Below are positions 8,154 through 16,262 of a stretch of 64,000 nt of DNA, one piece after another (positions within the stretch are counted from its first letter, which is position 1; each line of letters opens with the position of its first letter). This stretch comes from Streptomyces dangxiongensis (GTDB lineage Bacteria; Actinomycetota; Actinomycetes; Streptomycetales; Streptomycetaceae). The stretch is from assembly GCF_003675325.1 (NCBI RefSeq), contig NZ_CP033073.1:2790001-2854000 (forward strand), read 5' to 3'. The translations under genes were made by a program, and so were the position numbers. Below the pieces are notes generated by a model. It was given only the letters and a program-made list of their open reading frames with translations. It was not told the origin of the DNA and did no database searches.

Positions 8154-9872
8154 CTACTTCACCGCGACCTGGGAGATGTCCAGGACGCCGGTCCAGTCGC
8201 TGATGACGATGTTCTTGACGTCCGAGCCGTACAGACGCTTGTAGACCGGGTGGAACAGCGGCACGACGAGGGCCTTCTCGCCGATCTTCTTGTCGAGGGC
8301 GCCCCACCGCTGGGCGGCGGCGGCGAGGTCGGTCAGCTTGTTGATCCGGTCGATCTCGTCATTGACCGACTTGTCGTCGAGCAGGCCCGTGTTGAAGTTC
8401 GCGCCGTCCTTGACGATCTGCCGGCCGTCGAAGATCGGGGCGAGGAAGGGGCCGCCGGAGGGCCAGTCGGCACCCCAGTGGGCGAGGAAGAAGCCGGGCT
8501 CGGCCCGCACGCTGTGGATCTTGTCCCGGTAGTCGTTGTCCTCCAGGCCCTGCAACCTGACCGTGATGCCGGCCTTCTTGAGCGCGTCCTGGAGGGCGGT
8601 GGCGATCTCCGGGCTGGTCTCGAAGTCCTTGTCGTTGGAGTGGGTCAGCGTGACGGTGAGCCCGTTCTTGTGACCCGCCTGCGCGAGCAGTTCCCTGGCC
8701 TTGGCCGGGTTGCCGGTCTCACCGGCCGGGAACGGGTCGTACGGCGTGTAGCCGAAGGACTTCTGGTTCGGCAGGAAGGTGGTGGCGGGCTCGGCGAGGG
8801 CGCTGCCGCCGGCCGCGTTGACCACCGACGACCGGTCGATGGCGTACGAGATCGCCTGGCGCACCTTGGGGTCGTCGAACGGCTTGACCTTCGGGTTGAA
8901 CGCGATGTAGTCGGTGTAGCCGAAGTGGCCGGTGCCCACGCGCGCGGCCAGCTTCTTGTCACCGGTCACCTTGGCGAGTTCGGCCGGGCCGAGGTTGGTG
9001 TCGGTGGTGACTGCGGTGGAGTCCGCTCCCTGGGACGCGGACAGCCGCTGGTTGATCACCGAGGAGTCGAGTCCGGAGCGGACGTCGATCCTGTCCGGGT
9101 AGGCCTTGCGCTCGGGGTCCGTCGCCGCCGACCAGTTCGTGTTGCGCTGCAGGACGAGGTGCTCGCCGTCGTTCTCGTTGCGGACCACCTTGTAGGGGCC
9201 GGAGGAGACGGGGTGCGCCTCATACTTGGTGCCCGTGTCCTTGCCCTTGGGCACCGGGGTGAACTGCGTCTGGGTGGCGAGGAACGGGAACTCGCCCTCG
9301 GGCTTGTTCAGATGGAAGACGATGGTCCGGGCGTCCGGCGTCCCGATCGCGGACAGGCCCTTCTTGTCCTTGTACGGGCCCTGGTAGTCGGCGGCGCCGA
9401 CCAGCCAGTCCCGCAGATAGGGGGCTCCGCCGGAGAGTTCGGGGGCGAAGGAACGTTCGACGCCGTACTTGATGTCGGCCGAGGTGATCGGCGTGCCGTC
9501 CTCGTAGCGCAGGCCCTTCTTCAGGGTGTACGTCCACACGGTCGCGTCCTTGTTGGGGCGCCCGGTGTCGGTGGCGAGGTCCGGGACGACCTTGGCGCCG
9601 GCCGCGCCGTTCTCCCGGTTGCGCGTGGTCAGCGTGCGGAAGACGAGCGAGGGGACGTTGCCGCCGCCGGAGGTGTAGAGGCGCGCGGGGTCGAAGTCGC
9701 TCTGCGGCTGGGAGTTCAGAACCGTGAGCGTGCCGCCCTTGTGGGGCGTGGAGTCGCCACCGGAGCCCTTGGCATCGCTGTCCTTCGGTCCGCAGGCGGC
9801 GGCGCCCGCTGCCACGACCAGGCTGACGGATGCCGCTGCCACGCGGCGCGCTATGACGGACGGTTGATGCAT
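8154..9872 (-). CDS. Solute-binding lipoprotein (SBP_bac_5) of a peptide/nickel-type ABC importer
   Basis: The 572-residue precursor has a lipoprotein signal peptide ending in the lipobox AAAC near residue 23. A family 5 extracellular solute-binding domain follows, with LNSQPQSDFDPARLYTS at its start and a central segment on the pattern RQAISYAIDRSSVVNAA. Family 5 proteins capture oligopeptides, dipeptides, nickel chelates or similar ligands; the ligand cannot be fixed here. The ATG at 9872 is preferred over one at 9926 because GAGAGG lies about 11 nt upstream and the signal peptide then begins MHQPSVIARR. The gene follows a 275-nt leader with its own small ORF and hairpin. Confidence 0.92.
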   Translation of the reverse strand: MHQPSVIARRVAAASVSLVVAAGAAACGPKDSDAKGSGGDSTPHKGGTLTVLNSQPQSDFDPARLYTSGGGNVPSLVFRTLTTRNRENGAAGAKVVPDLATDTGRPNKDATVWTYTLKKGLRYEDGTPITSADIKYGVERSFAPELSGGAPYLRDWLVGAADYQGPYKDKKGLSAIGTPDARTIVFHLNKPEGEFPFLATQTQFTPVPKGKDTGTKYEAHPVSSGPYKVVRNENDGEHLVLQRNTNWSAATDPERKAYPDRIDVRSGLDSSVINQRLSASQGADSTAVTTDTNLGPAELAKVTGDKKLAARVGTGHFGYTDYIAFNPKVKPFDDPKVRQAISYAIDRSSVVNAAGGSALAEPATTFLPNQKSFGYTPYDPFPAGETGNPAKARELLAQAGHKNGLTVTLTHSNDKDFETSPEIATALQDALKKAGITVRLQGLEDNDYRDKIHSVRAEPGFFLAHWGADWPSGGPFLAPIFDGRQIVKDGANFNTGLLDDKSVNDEIDRINKLTDLAAAAQRWGALDKKIGEKALVVPLFHPVYKRLYGSDVKNIVISDWTGVLDISQVAVK

Positions 9873-9985
9873 CGGAATGACGACCTCTCGGGGAACTGAT
9901 CGAGGGATTCTCGAAGAGTGAGACATGCGGACGAGGAGTGAGACGACTGTGGGCAGACGTCAGCCCCGGCGCCGGGTCGTCGAAA

Positions 9986-10008
9986 CGTCCGTGACACGGT
10001 CACGGACG
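9986..10008 (-). terminator. 23-bp perfect palindromic hairpin in the importer leader
   Basis: CGTCCGTGAC and its exact complement are separated by ACG. It lies within the 5' leader of the solute-binding protein, between the leader ORF stop (10052) and the lipoprotein start (9872). It may be an attenuator, or the terminator of the DUF3152 gene that ends at 10204. No terminal U-run is seen. Confidence 0.55.
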
Positions 10009-10051
10009 AGAGGGAGAGAAAGGTCGCGACGCGAACGCCAGGGAGGCGGCG

Positions 10052-10147
10052 TCAGCGACAGTCGATGTCGGCCACGCAGAGCGCGGTCACGCCGATCAGC
10101 GCCAGCTCGATGGCTGCGCTGTGAGAGACGGCGTGACTGGACCACAT
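10052..10147 (-). CDS. Leaderless 31-aa putative leader peptide with late cysteines
   Basis: The frame starts at an ATG lying 7 nt after a -10 hexamer CATATT, so the predicted transcript begins at the start codon itself. It encodes 31 residues beginning MWSSHAVSHS and ending CVADIDCR, with cysteine codons at positions 24 and 30. Actinobacterial genes for sulfur metabolism and uptake are often preceded by short ORFs with C-terminal cysteines that act as attenuators. This one resembles that arrangement, upstream of the ABC importer operon. The peptide is too short for domain assignment. Function as a cysteine sensor is inference. Confidence 0.6.
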   Translation of the reverse strand: MWSSHAVSHSAAIELALIGVTALCVADIDCR

Positions 10148-10154
10148 GGGCAGA

Positions 10155-10191
10155 AATATGAACGAACTTGCGACTCATGTCAATGTGACAT
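10155..10191 (-). promoter_or_regulatory. Consensus promoter with overlapping operator-like dyad
   Basis: Reading the minus strand, -35 TTGACA (10183-10178) and -10 CATATT (10160-10155) are separated by exactly 17 nt. The dyad ATGTCA-ATG-TGACAT (10177-10191) covers the -35 box, a natural position for a repressor. The stretch is clearly more AT-rich than its surroundings. Confidence 0.75.
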
Positions 10192-10203
10192 AAGTGAGTG
10201 CCG

Positions 10204-11919
10204 TCAACTCCTGGGGTAGGGCCACGGGTTGGGCCGGCAGTGGATCCCGTCGTGGTCGAGGAACTTGGTCTGCTGCTGCATGACCGGCGCCAACTCGTTG
10301 TCCTTCTGGCAGGTCACGTGCCCGTGCCCGAGCCGGTGGCCGACCTCGTGGTTGATCAGCATCTGCCGGTACGCGTGGATGGCGCTGCCGTACGTCCGGC
10401 TTCCCTGGGCCCACCGGTACGCGTTGATCATCACTCGTTCGGTGGCGGCCGAGTCGCAGGAGACGTTGTCCTCCGTGGTGTCCAGGCCGGACTTGGCACA
10501 CCATGTGGCGGTGGTGCCGGGGCTGGCCAGCGTGATCACGAAGTCGGGCTCGCCGGAGGACACGCGCTCGAAGGTGCGGGCGCCGTCGTGGGCCCAGCTC
10601 CGGTCGTCGTTCAGCGTCTTCTGCACGGCCTCGGCGAACAGCTCACCGTCCAGCCCCAGTCCCCGCTCCACGTCCACGCGGTAGCGGTACTTCCGGCCGG
10701 CACCGGGCGCCTCGGCGGAACCGGGCACGGCGTCGAACTTCCCGGGGCCCTTCAGCGTGGCGCCGAGCGGGTACGTCCGGTTCATCTTCTGGTCGTAGGA
10801 CAGCGCCACCCCGCCCGGCGCGGTGGACGGCGCCGGTGCGCCGGAGGCGTTCGCCTCGGCGGTCCGCCCGGCGGACGGGGACTTCGCGTCGTCGTCCCGT
10901 CCCTTCGTCACCTGCCCGGCGACGACGACGGCGAGCACGGTGGTGACGGCAGCCGCCGCGATGCCGGTGAGGGCCCGTCCCCTGCTCCCGCCGCGCTGGG
11001 CGGGCAGCACGACGCCGTCGGCCGCCGAGGCGTCCGCCCGCGGCTCGCCGGCCGGCCGCTGCGGCCCCGTGCGACGGGTCCGCCCGGCGCGCACGCCGGA
11101 GACGCCGTCGCCCTCGGCGTCCTCGGAGGCGTCGGCGGGTCCCTCGAAGGCTCGGAGGTACTCCGGCCGGGGCCCGGGACCGCGTCCCGGCCCGTCCGGC
11201 CCCGCCTGCCGCTGCCGCGGCAGCACCACGCCGGCCCCGTCGGCGCCGGCCGGCCGGCTCCCGAATCCGCCCCAGCCACCCCCGGCTTCCCGCTGCTCAG
11301 GATGCCCACCCCGCGCGGACGCACCGTCCGGCAAGGGGGGCGCACCGCGCGCGGGGGTGCCTTCGGCGGACCGCGGCCCGCCGCGCGCCTCACCACCGCC
11401 CGCGCGTCCCGGCACGCCCCGGCCGGAAGCGGCGTCCGGGTGCCGGGGCACACCGCGCGCGGGGATGCCGTCGGGGAGACGGGACGCATCCCGCGCGGGC
11501 GTCGCGGCCCGGGGGCGTGGCGCGTCGCCCCGGCGGCCGTCGGGGTGCGCGTTCCGGCGGCCGTCGGTCCGCGCGTCCCGACGGTCGTCCTGGTGCACGT
11601 CCGGGTGTGCGTCGCTGCGGTTGTCGCTGCGTACGTCGCTGCGGTCGTCCGGGTGTACGTCCCTGCGGCCGTCGAAACCCGGGGCCCTGCGGTCGTCCTG
11701 GTGTACGTCCCTACGGCCGTCCGGGTGTGCGTCCCTGCGGCCGTCGGAACCTGAGGCCCGACGGTCCTCCTGGTGTACGTCCCTGCGGTCGTCCGGGTGT
11801 GCGTCCCCGTGGTCGTCGGAGTCTCGGTCCCGGCCTTCGTTCCGCTCGGGCCCTGGCCTGGCGGCTATGTCCGCGGAGTCGCTCTTCGGGGCCGGTCCGC
11901 GGCGGCTGTGGCGTCCCAC
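10204..11919 (-). CDS. DUF3152 protein: disordered repeat N-terminus, one membrane helix, extracellular zinc-protease-like domain
   Basis: About 571 residues. Residues 1-150 are an Asp/Arg/His-rich repeat (RRDVHxDDRR units) and residues 150-330 are Gly/Pro/Arg-rich. A single helix follows (LTGIAAAAVTTVLAVVVAGQ), then the DUF3152 domain. The domain ends with MLINHEVGHRLGHGHVTC, which fits the HExGHxxGxxH-type zinc site of metzincin-like proteases with a Val in place of one residue. Residues after the helix probably face outside. The GTG at 11919 is chosen because GAGGGG lies 7 nt upstream and it begins 8 bp after the upstream hydrolase gene. Peptidase activity is unproven for this family. Confidence 0.8.
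   Translation of the reverse strand: MGRHSRRGPAPKSDSADIAARPGPERNEGRDRDSDDHGDAHPDDRRDVHQEDRRASGSDGRRDAHPDGRRDVHQDDRRAPGFDGRRDVHPDDRSDVRSDNRSDAHPDVHQDDRRDARTDGRRNAHPDGRRGDAPRPRAATPARDASRLPDGIPARGVPRHPDAASGRGVPGRAGGGEARGGPRSAEGTPARGAPPLPDGASARGGHPEQREAGGGWGGFGSRPAGADGAGVVLPRQRQAGPDGPGRGPGPRPEYLRAFEGPADASEDAEGDGVSGVRAGRTRRTGPQRPAGEPRADASAADGVVLPAQRGGSRGRALTGIAAAAVTTVLAVVVAGQVTKGRDDDAKSPSAGRTAEANASGAPAPSTAPGGVALSYDQKMNRTYPLGATLKGPGKFDAVPGSAEAPGAGRKYRYRVDVERGLGLDGELFAEAVQKTLNDDRSWAHDGARTFERVSSGEPDFVITLASPGTTATWCAKSGLDTTEDNVSCDSAATERVMINAYRWAQGSRTYGSAIHAYRQMLINHEVGHRLGHGHVTCQKDNELAPVMQQQTKFLDHDGIHCRPNPWPYPRS
11588..11840 (-). repeat. Degenerate coding tandem repeat, 72-bp higher-order period
   Basis: Within the DUF3152 gene, the blocks starting at TGGTGTACGTCCCT (11699 and 11771) are 72 bp apart, equal to 24 codons of a RRDVHQDDRR...DGRRDVHPD unit. 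A weaker related copy begins at 11591. Spacing remains a multiple of three, so the repeat changes length without breaking the frame. Confidence 0.7.
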
Positions 11920-11927
11920 CCTGCCCC

Positions 11928-12983
11928 TCAGCTCCTCGCGTCCACAACGGCGGCACTGCCGCCGCCGGTGTTGCCGGTGTCGCCCGCGTCGCCGCGCGGG
12001 GCCGCGGCCTCGGCGGACGCGCCCGTGTCCGTGCCCGTGTGGGCCAGGAGGTCCCGGAACGCTCCGGCGACGATGTCCGGGTACTCCATCATCGCGACAT
12101 GGCCGGCGTCGGGCAGGGTCAGCAGGCGGGAGTCGCGGAAGGCGCGGGCGGCCTTGCGGGCCATGCGGAAGCCGACCAGTTGGTCCCGTGCGCCGTAGAC
12201 CAGCAGGGTGGGGGCGAGCACCCGCTCGGCCTGGCGCCACAGCCCGTGCTGTCCGCCGAGCGTGTAGGCGTTGACGATCCCGCGCGCGGAGCGGGCCATC
12301 GCGTCCCAGAAGTACGGCAGCCGCTGCCGCCGCTCCAGTTCCTCGACGGCCTGCTGGAACGCCTCGGGCGAGACCCGCCCGGGGTCGCCGTAGCAGAGCG
12401 CCATGACCCCGCGCACCCGCTGCTCGGCCGTCCACTCCTGGGTGAGCCGGGTGAAGAGGGCGGCGACGCCGGGCACGCCGAGGAGTCCCGTCGGCACCGC
12501 CGAGCGCTGCACGCGCAACTCGGGCAGGGCGGGCGAGACGAGGGTGAGTGTGCGGACCAGGTCGGGCCGTACGGCGGCCACGCGCGTGGCGACCGCGCCG
12601 CCGAGCGAGTTGCCGAAGAGGTGGACCGGACCGCGGCCGGCCGCGTCGAGATGGCGGATCACCGCGCGCGCGTGCCCGGTGACGGAGTAGTCACCGTCGT
12701 CCGGGGGCGGGGAGTCGCCGAAGCCCGGCAGGTCCACCGCCTCGCCGTCGACGACACCGTCCAGCTCGGCCATGAGGAGCGACCAGTTCTGCGAGGAGCC
12801 GCCGAGCCCGTGGACGTACAGCGCGGGCGCCAGCCCCTCGCGCGTGGCGGGCCGGGAACGGACCGTCAGGGTGACGCCGGGCAGACACACGGACCGCAGT
12901 CGCTCGCCCTCGCCGAGCCGGACGGGCGCCACCCTGGGAAGCACACTGGCGGCCGGCACGGACGGCGACTCGGTCGAAGACAT
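11928..12983 (-). CDS. Alpha/beta-fold hydrolase
   Basis: The 351-residue protein has the oxyanion motif YVHGLGGSSQNW near residue 53, the nucleophile elbow FGNSLGGA near residue 120, a later acid in YGARDQLVG and the histidine in DAGHVAMMEY. Those are the Ser-Asp-His elements of an esterase/lipase-type alpha/beta hydrolase. No signal peptide is visible, so it is probably cytosolic. The substrate is unknown. It lies 8 bp upstream of the DUF3152 gene, so the two are probably co-transcribed. A -10-like TAACAT lies 6 nt before the ATG with no Shine-Dalgarno sequence, suggesting a leaderless mRNA. Confidence 0.87.
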   Translation of the reverse strand: MSSTESPSVPAASVLPRVAPVRLGEGERLRSVCLPGVTLTVRSRPATREGLAPALYVHGLGGSSQNWSLLMAELDGVVDGEAVDLPGFGDSPPPDDGDYSVTGHARAVIRHLDAAGRGPVHLFGNSLGGAVATRVAAVRPDLVRTLTLVSPALPELRVQRSAVPTGLLGVPGVAALFTRLTQEWTAEQRVRGVMALCYGDPGRVSPEAFQQAVEELERRQRLPYFWDAMARSARGIVNAYTLGGQHGLWRQAERVLAPTLLVYGARDQLVGFRMARKAARAFRDSRLLTLPDAGHVAMMEYPDIVAGAFRDLLAHTGTDTGASAEAAAPRGDAGDTGNTGGGSAAVVDARS

Positions 12984-13181
12984 GCGGCAATGTTACGAGG
13001 TGATCACGTCGGGGTCCGTGTGTTCGCCGTCACAGCGTGAACCGGAGGCGGCCGGAGAACCGGACAGCGGGCCGGCCTGATGGCATGGCGTCCCCATCAG
13101 GTGTCTCCTAGGCTCGTACAGAGGGCACCCTCGTGTGGCCCCTGCTGTCATCAGGGACGTTCGTAGGAAGGGAGCCCAGCA

Positions 13182-13406
13182 ATGGCCTATGACCCCACCG
13201 AACCCGACGCGGTCGAGGACCTCGAAGCCGAAGCGGGGCCGGAGATCGACGTGGAGGCGCCCGACGCGGACGCCGTCGAGCAGCACGCCCCCGTCAGGCC
13301 GGACCGCGACGACCCGCTGACGGCGCTCGACCCGGACCGCGCGAACGAGGCCGATCTGGTCGAACAGGCGCGCGTGGTCTCGCTCGACGAGGACGACTAC
13401 CGCTGA
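13182..13406 (+). CDS. Small acidic protein of unknown function (74 aa)
   Basis: The 74-residue protein is very acidic (Asp/Glu-rich throughout, ending LDEDDYR) and lacks hydrophobic segments, so it should be soluble and probably partly disordered. GGAAGGGAG lies 7-8 nt before the ATG. The codon pattern and clear ribosome-binding site support a real gene. It precedes the TetR gene on the same strand by about 150 bp. I do not recognise a named domain. Similar acidic small proteins are common in this genus, from memory. Confidence 0.75.
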   Translation: MAYDPTEPDAVEDLEAEAGPEIDVEAPDADAVEQHAPVRPDRDDPLTALDPDRANEADLVEQARVVSLDEDDYR

Positions 13407-13562
13407 CCTCGCGGGACCCGCCGGGCCGCACCGGGGGCGCCGCACGGCTTTCGCCGTCGTCCGGTACGTGAAATTCTGCGCTCGCACCGCGCACACCAGG
13501 GTTACCGAAAAGTACGATGGCCGCGCGGCCGACACCGCATGTGGACGACTTTGGGAGGCGGC

Positions 13563-14204
13563 GTGACAGCCATCGAGCAAACTGAGGCGGTACGCCCGCG
13601 TGGCACCCGTCTGCCGCGCCGCGCCCGGCGGAACCAGTTGCTGGGCGCCGCCCAGGAGGTTTTCGTCGCGCAGGGCTACCACGCTGCGGCGATGGACGAC
13701 ATCGCCGAGCGGGCCGGCGTGAGCAAGCCGGTGCTCTACCAGCACTTTCCCGGCAAGCTGGATCTGTACCTCGCCCTGCTGGACCAGCACTGCGAGTCGC
13801 TGATCCAGTCCGTGCGCAGCGCACTGGCGTCGACGAGCGACAACAAGCAGCGCGTACGGGCGACGATGGACGCCTACTTCGCGTACGTGGAGGACGACGG
13901 CGGCGCGTTCCGGCTGGTCTTCGAGTCGGACCTGACGAACGAGCCCGCGGTGCGCGAGCGCGTCGACAAGGTCACCACCGAGTGCGCCGAGGCCATCTGC
14001 GAGGTCATCGCCGAGGACACGGGCCTCTCGCGCGCCGAGTCGATGCTGCTCGCCTCCGGCCTCGGCGGGCTCGCTCAGGTGGTGGCCCGGTCCTGGCTGC
14101 ACAGCGACCGCAGCGTCCCGCGCGACCAGGCGGTGCAGTTGCTGACCTCGCTGGCCTGGCGGGGCATCGCCGGTTTCCCGCTGCACGGCATCGATCATCA
14201 CTGA
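13563..14204 (+). CDS. TetR-family transcriptional regulator
   Basis: A 213-residue protein. After about 25 charged residues comes a typical TetR N-terminal DNA-binding domain: LLGAAQEVFVAQGYHAAAMDDI is helix 1 into the turn, and ERAGVSKPVLYQHFPGK is the recognition helix region. The rest is an all-helical ligand-binding and dimer domain. I chose the GTG at 13563 because GGGAGG lies just upstream; an ATG at 13539 has no ribosome-binding site. No adjacent divergent target gene is obvious. The effector is unknown. Confidence 0.92.
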   Translation: MTAIEQTEAVRPRGTRLPRRARRNQLLGAAQEVFVAQGYHAAAMDDIAERAGVSKPVLYQHFPGKLDLYLALLDQHCESLIQSVRSALASTSDNKQRVRATMDAYFAYVEDDGGAFRLVFESDLTNEPAVRERVDKVTTECAEAICEVIAEDTGLSRAESMLLASGLGGLAQVVARSWLHSDRSVPRDQAVQLLTSLAWRGIAGFPLHGIDHH

Positions 14205-14353
14205 CACCACTACCCCGCTGACGCCGGTCTGTTCCCGCGCGGTGTTCGCTCCTGGCGTTCGGGCCCGCAGCGTGTCCGTCCCCTCACCGGGCTAATGTGT
14301 GCTGGTACGGCGCGGGAGATCGCGCAATCACTGACCGTCGGAGGGACATAGCC

Positions 14354-14581
14354 GTGGAGGTCAAGATCGGCGTGCAGCACGCGCCCCGCGAGATCGTTCT
14401 GGAGAGCGGTCAGAGCGTCGAGGAGGTCGAGCGCCTTGTGAGTGAGGCGCTGTCCGGGAAGACGCAGTTGCTGAGCCTCCAGGACGAGAAGGGCCGCAAG
14501 GTCCTGGTGCCGACGGACCGTCTGGCGTACGTGGAGATCGGCGAGCCCACCGTGCGCAAGGTGGGGTTCGGCACGCTGTAG
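14354..14581 (+). CDS. DUF3107 family protein (75 aa)
   Basis: The 75-residue protein begins VEVKIGVQHAPREIVLES and has the ubiquitin-like alternation of short strands and one amphipathic helix (SVEEVERLVSEALSG) of DUF3107, an actinobacteria-specific family of unknown role. GGAGGG precedes the GTG by 8 nt. A strong terminator follows 12 bp after the stop, so it is a monocistronic unit or the end of one with the TetR gene. Confidence 0.88.
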   Translation: MEVKIGVQHAPREIVLESGQSVEEVERLVSEALSGKTQLLSLQDEKGRKVLVPTDRLAYVEIGEPTVRKVGFGTL

Positions 14582-14592
14582 GCCGAAGTCGT

Positions 14593-14631
14593 GAGAAGGG
14601 CCCGGCGGCCGTGTGCCGCCGGGCCCTTCTC
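14593..14631 (+). terminator. Strong stem-loop terminator after the DUF3107 gene
   Basis: A 17-bp perfect stem (14593-14609 pairing with 14615-14631) with a 5-nt CGTGT loop. No U-tract follows, as is typical for Streptomyces. Confidence 0.88.
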
Positions 14632-14751
14632 CGTGGGATGCGCCCCCAGAGGGAGCACACGTCCGCCCCAGCCGATGATTGCCATCCGCAGGTCACGGGT
14701 ATGACGGGCTAGGACCGTCGAGCCAGACCAGCCGTGGGAGGGACCCCCGAC

Positions 14752-15021
14752 ATGATCCTGGAAGCACTGGGCTCCGCCGCACTCGGTCTGATCCTCGCCT
14801 GGGCGGCGGCGCACCGCCTCGGACACCGGCTGCCGACCCGCCCGCTGGTGTACTCGACGGGCGTCGCGGGCGCCCTCTTCGGCGACTTCGTCACCCACAC
14901 CGCCCTGGGCCCGGGCGCCGGCCTGCTCAGCCTCCTGGGCGCCGCGATCATCGCGGTGGCGTCGCTGTCCCTGCTGCTGCGCCCCGCGGGCCGCCTCCAC
15001 CGGCGATCAGCGACGGCCTGA
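14752..15021 (+). CDS. Small integral membrane protein (89 aa)
   Basis: The 89-residue protein starts MILEALGSAALGLILAWAAA and contains about three hydrophobic segments separated by short Arg/His-containing loops. It ends in a basic tail. GGGAGGGA lies 9 nt before the ATG. No domain is recognised, and its neighbours do not suggest a role. The size and segment layout recall small membrane proteins such as the GlsB/YeaQ group, but the characteristic glycines of that family are not convincing. Confidence 0.68.
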   Translation: MILEALGSAALGLILAWAAAHRLGHRLPTRPLVYSTGVAGALFGDFVTHTALGPGAGLLSLLGAAIIAVASLSLLLRPAGRLHRRSATA

Positions 15022-15154
15022 GGGGGCCGGCGCGGCGACGGCGCAGCCGGGCGCCGTCGGGCGGGGAGCCGGGCGAGCAACCACGACGCTCGCGCAGCCC
15101 CGGGACGACGCAGGACGACGGGCCCCCACAGTCTGCTGACCCTCACAGGGTGTG

Positions 15155-15901
15155 CTACGCGGCCAGGCCCAAGGCGGCCATCCGCTTCGTGTGCGCCTCC
15201 GTGATCCGCGAGAACATCCGCCCGACCTCGGCGAGATCGAACCCGTCGGCCACCCCGCCCACGAGCATCGTGGACAGCGCGTCCCGGTCGGCGACGACCC
15301 GCTGGGACTGCGACAGCGCCTCCCCCATCAGCCGCCGCGCCCACAGCGCCAGCCGCCCCCCGACGCGCGGGTCGGCGTCGATGGCGGCGCGCACCTTCTC
15401 CACCGCGAACTCGGCGTGCCCGGTGTCGTCGAGGACGGCGAGCACCAGCTCACGCGTGTCGGAGTCGAGCCGGGCCGCGACCTCCCGATAGAAGTCACTC
15501 GCGATCGAGTCGCCGACATAGGCCTTGACCAGGCCTTCCAGCCAGTCCGACGGCGCGGTCTGCCGGTGGAAGCCGTCCAGTGCGGCGACGAACGGGTCCA
15601 TCGCGGCCGTCGGCTCCTCGCCGACCTCGGTCAGCCGGTCGCGCAGCCGCTCGAAGTGGTGGAACTCGGCCGAGGCCATCTTCGCCAACTCCGCCTTGTC
15701 CCCGAGGGTCGGCGCCAGCTTGGCGTCCTCAGCGAGGCGTTCGAACGCCGCCAGCTCCCCGTACGCGAGGGCGCCGAGCAGGTCCACGACCGCGGCGCGG
15801 TACTGCGGGTCGGCGGACGCCTGCGCCCAGTCCTGGGCGGCGACACCGGTGGGTCCGGCGGGTGCGGCGGACGCGTTCTCAGGCTTGTCAGAGCTAGTCA
15901 T
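15155..15901 (-). CDS. Ferritin-fold protein of the MiaE-like family
   Basis: The 248-residue, largely alpha-helical protein has E-x-x-x-E/EFHHF patterns: AYGELAAFERLAEDA near residue 47, ASAEFHHFERLRDRL near residue 80 and TGHAEFAVEKVRAA near residue 165. These fit the carboxylate/histidine ligands of a ferritin-like four-helix di-iron domain. It resembles the tRNA-(ms2io6A)-hydroxylase-like (MiaE_2) proteins of actinobacteria, whose substrate is not established. The ATG at 15901 is preferred: a -10-like TATTGT lies 7 nt upstream. A GTG at 15910 is the alternative. Confidence 0.82.
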   Translation of the reverse strand: MTSSDKPENASAAPAGPTGVAAQDWAQASADPQYRAAVVDLLGALAYGELAAFERLAEDAKLAPTLGDKAELAKMASAEFHHFERLRDRLTEVGEEPTAAMDPFVAALDGFHRQTAPSDWLEGLVKAYVGDSIASDFYREVAARLDSDTRELVLAVLDDTGHAEFAVEKVRAAIDADPRVGGRLALWARRLMGEALSQSQRVVADRDALSTMLVGGVADGFDLAEVGRMFSRITEAHTKRMAALGLAA

Positions 15902-15910
15902 GAGGCGCAC

Positions 15911-16262
15911 AATAGCCCGCTCGTCGCGCCGTTCGAGCCCTGGTCAACCACCGTGACCACAACCAAGTGACCGAATCGGCCATCACATGTGCGGGAATCC
16001 GGGGTATGGTGGTAATGCGCCTGCTGAGCGCGTCGACGGTGCTCGACGTGTCCCGACAGGCCGCACGCATGAGGATGCCCGGTCGGTGGCCCGATCGGCT
16101 CCGACCCGACAGCCCTCCCTGACCGTACGGCAGTGATCGTACGACGACAGGAGGGACACCCTCAGCGGTACGAGCGCTAGAGCGTCGGCAGAGGTCCCGT
16201 GTCTTACGGCTTGCCCGAGTGGGTCGCCCGTACGGCGGCCGACGTCCCCGGCACGGTCAGAC
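15911..16262 (+). other. Long region upstream of the DEAD-box helicase
   Basis: 352 bp without a firmly supported gene. It contains a TATGGT -10-like box at 16005-16010, a 35-codon ORF just after it, a CGTACG...CGTACG pair near 16124-16144, and an orphan AGGAGGG (16150) with no start codon at normal distance. The layout suggests a long regulated 5' leader, as is common for cold-induced RNA helicases. Confidence 0.45.
16015..16122 (+). CDS. Possible 35-aa upstream ORF in the helicase leader
   Basis: An ATG 4 nt beyond a TATGGT hexamer opens 35 codons beginning MRLLSASTVL and ending in SPP before TGA. It has no Shine-Dalgarno sequence and would need leaderless or near-leaderless initiation. 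No homology is recognised. It might be a leader peptide or chance. Confidence 0.25.
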   Translation: MRLLSASTVLDVSRQAARMRMPGRWPDRLRPDSPP

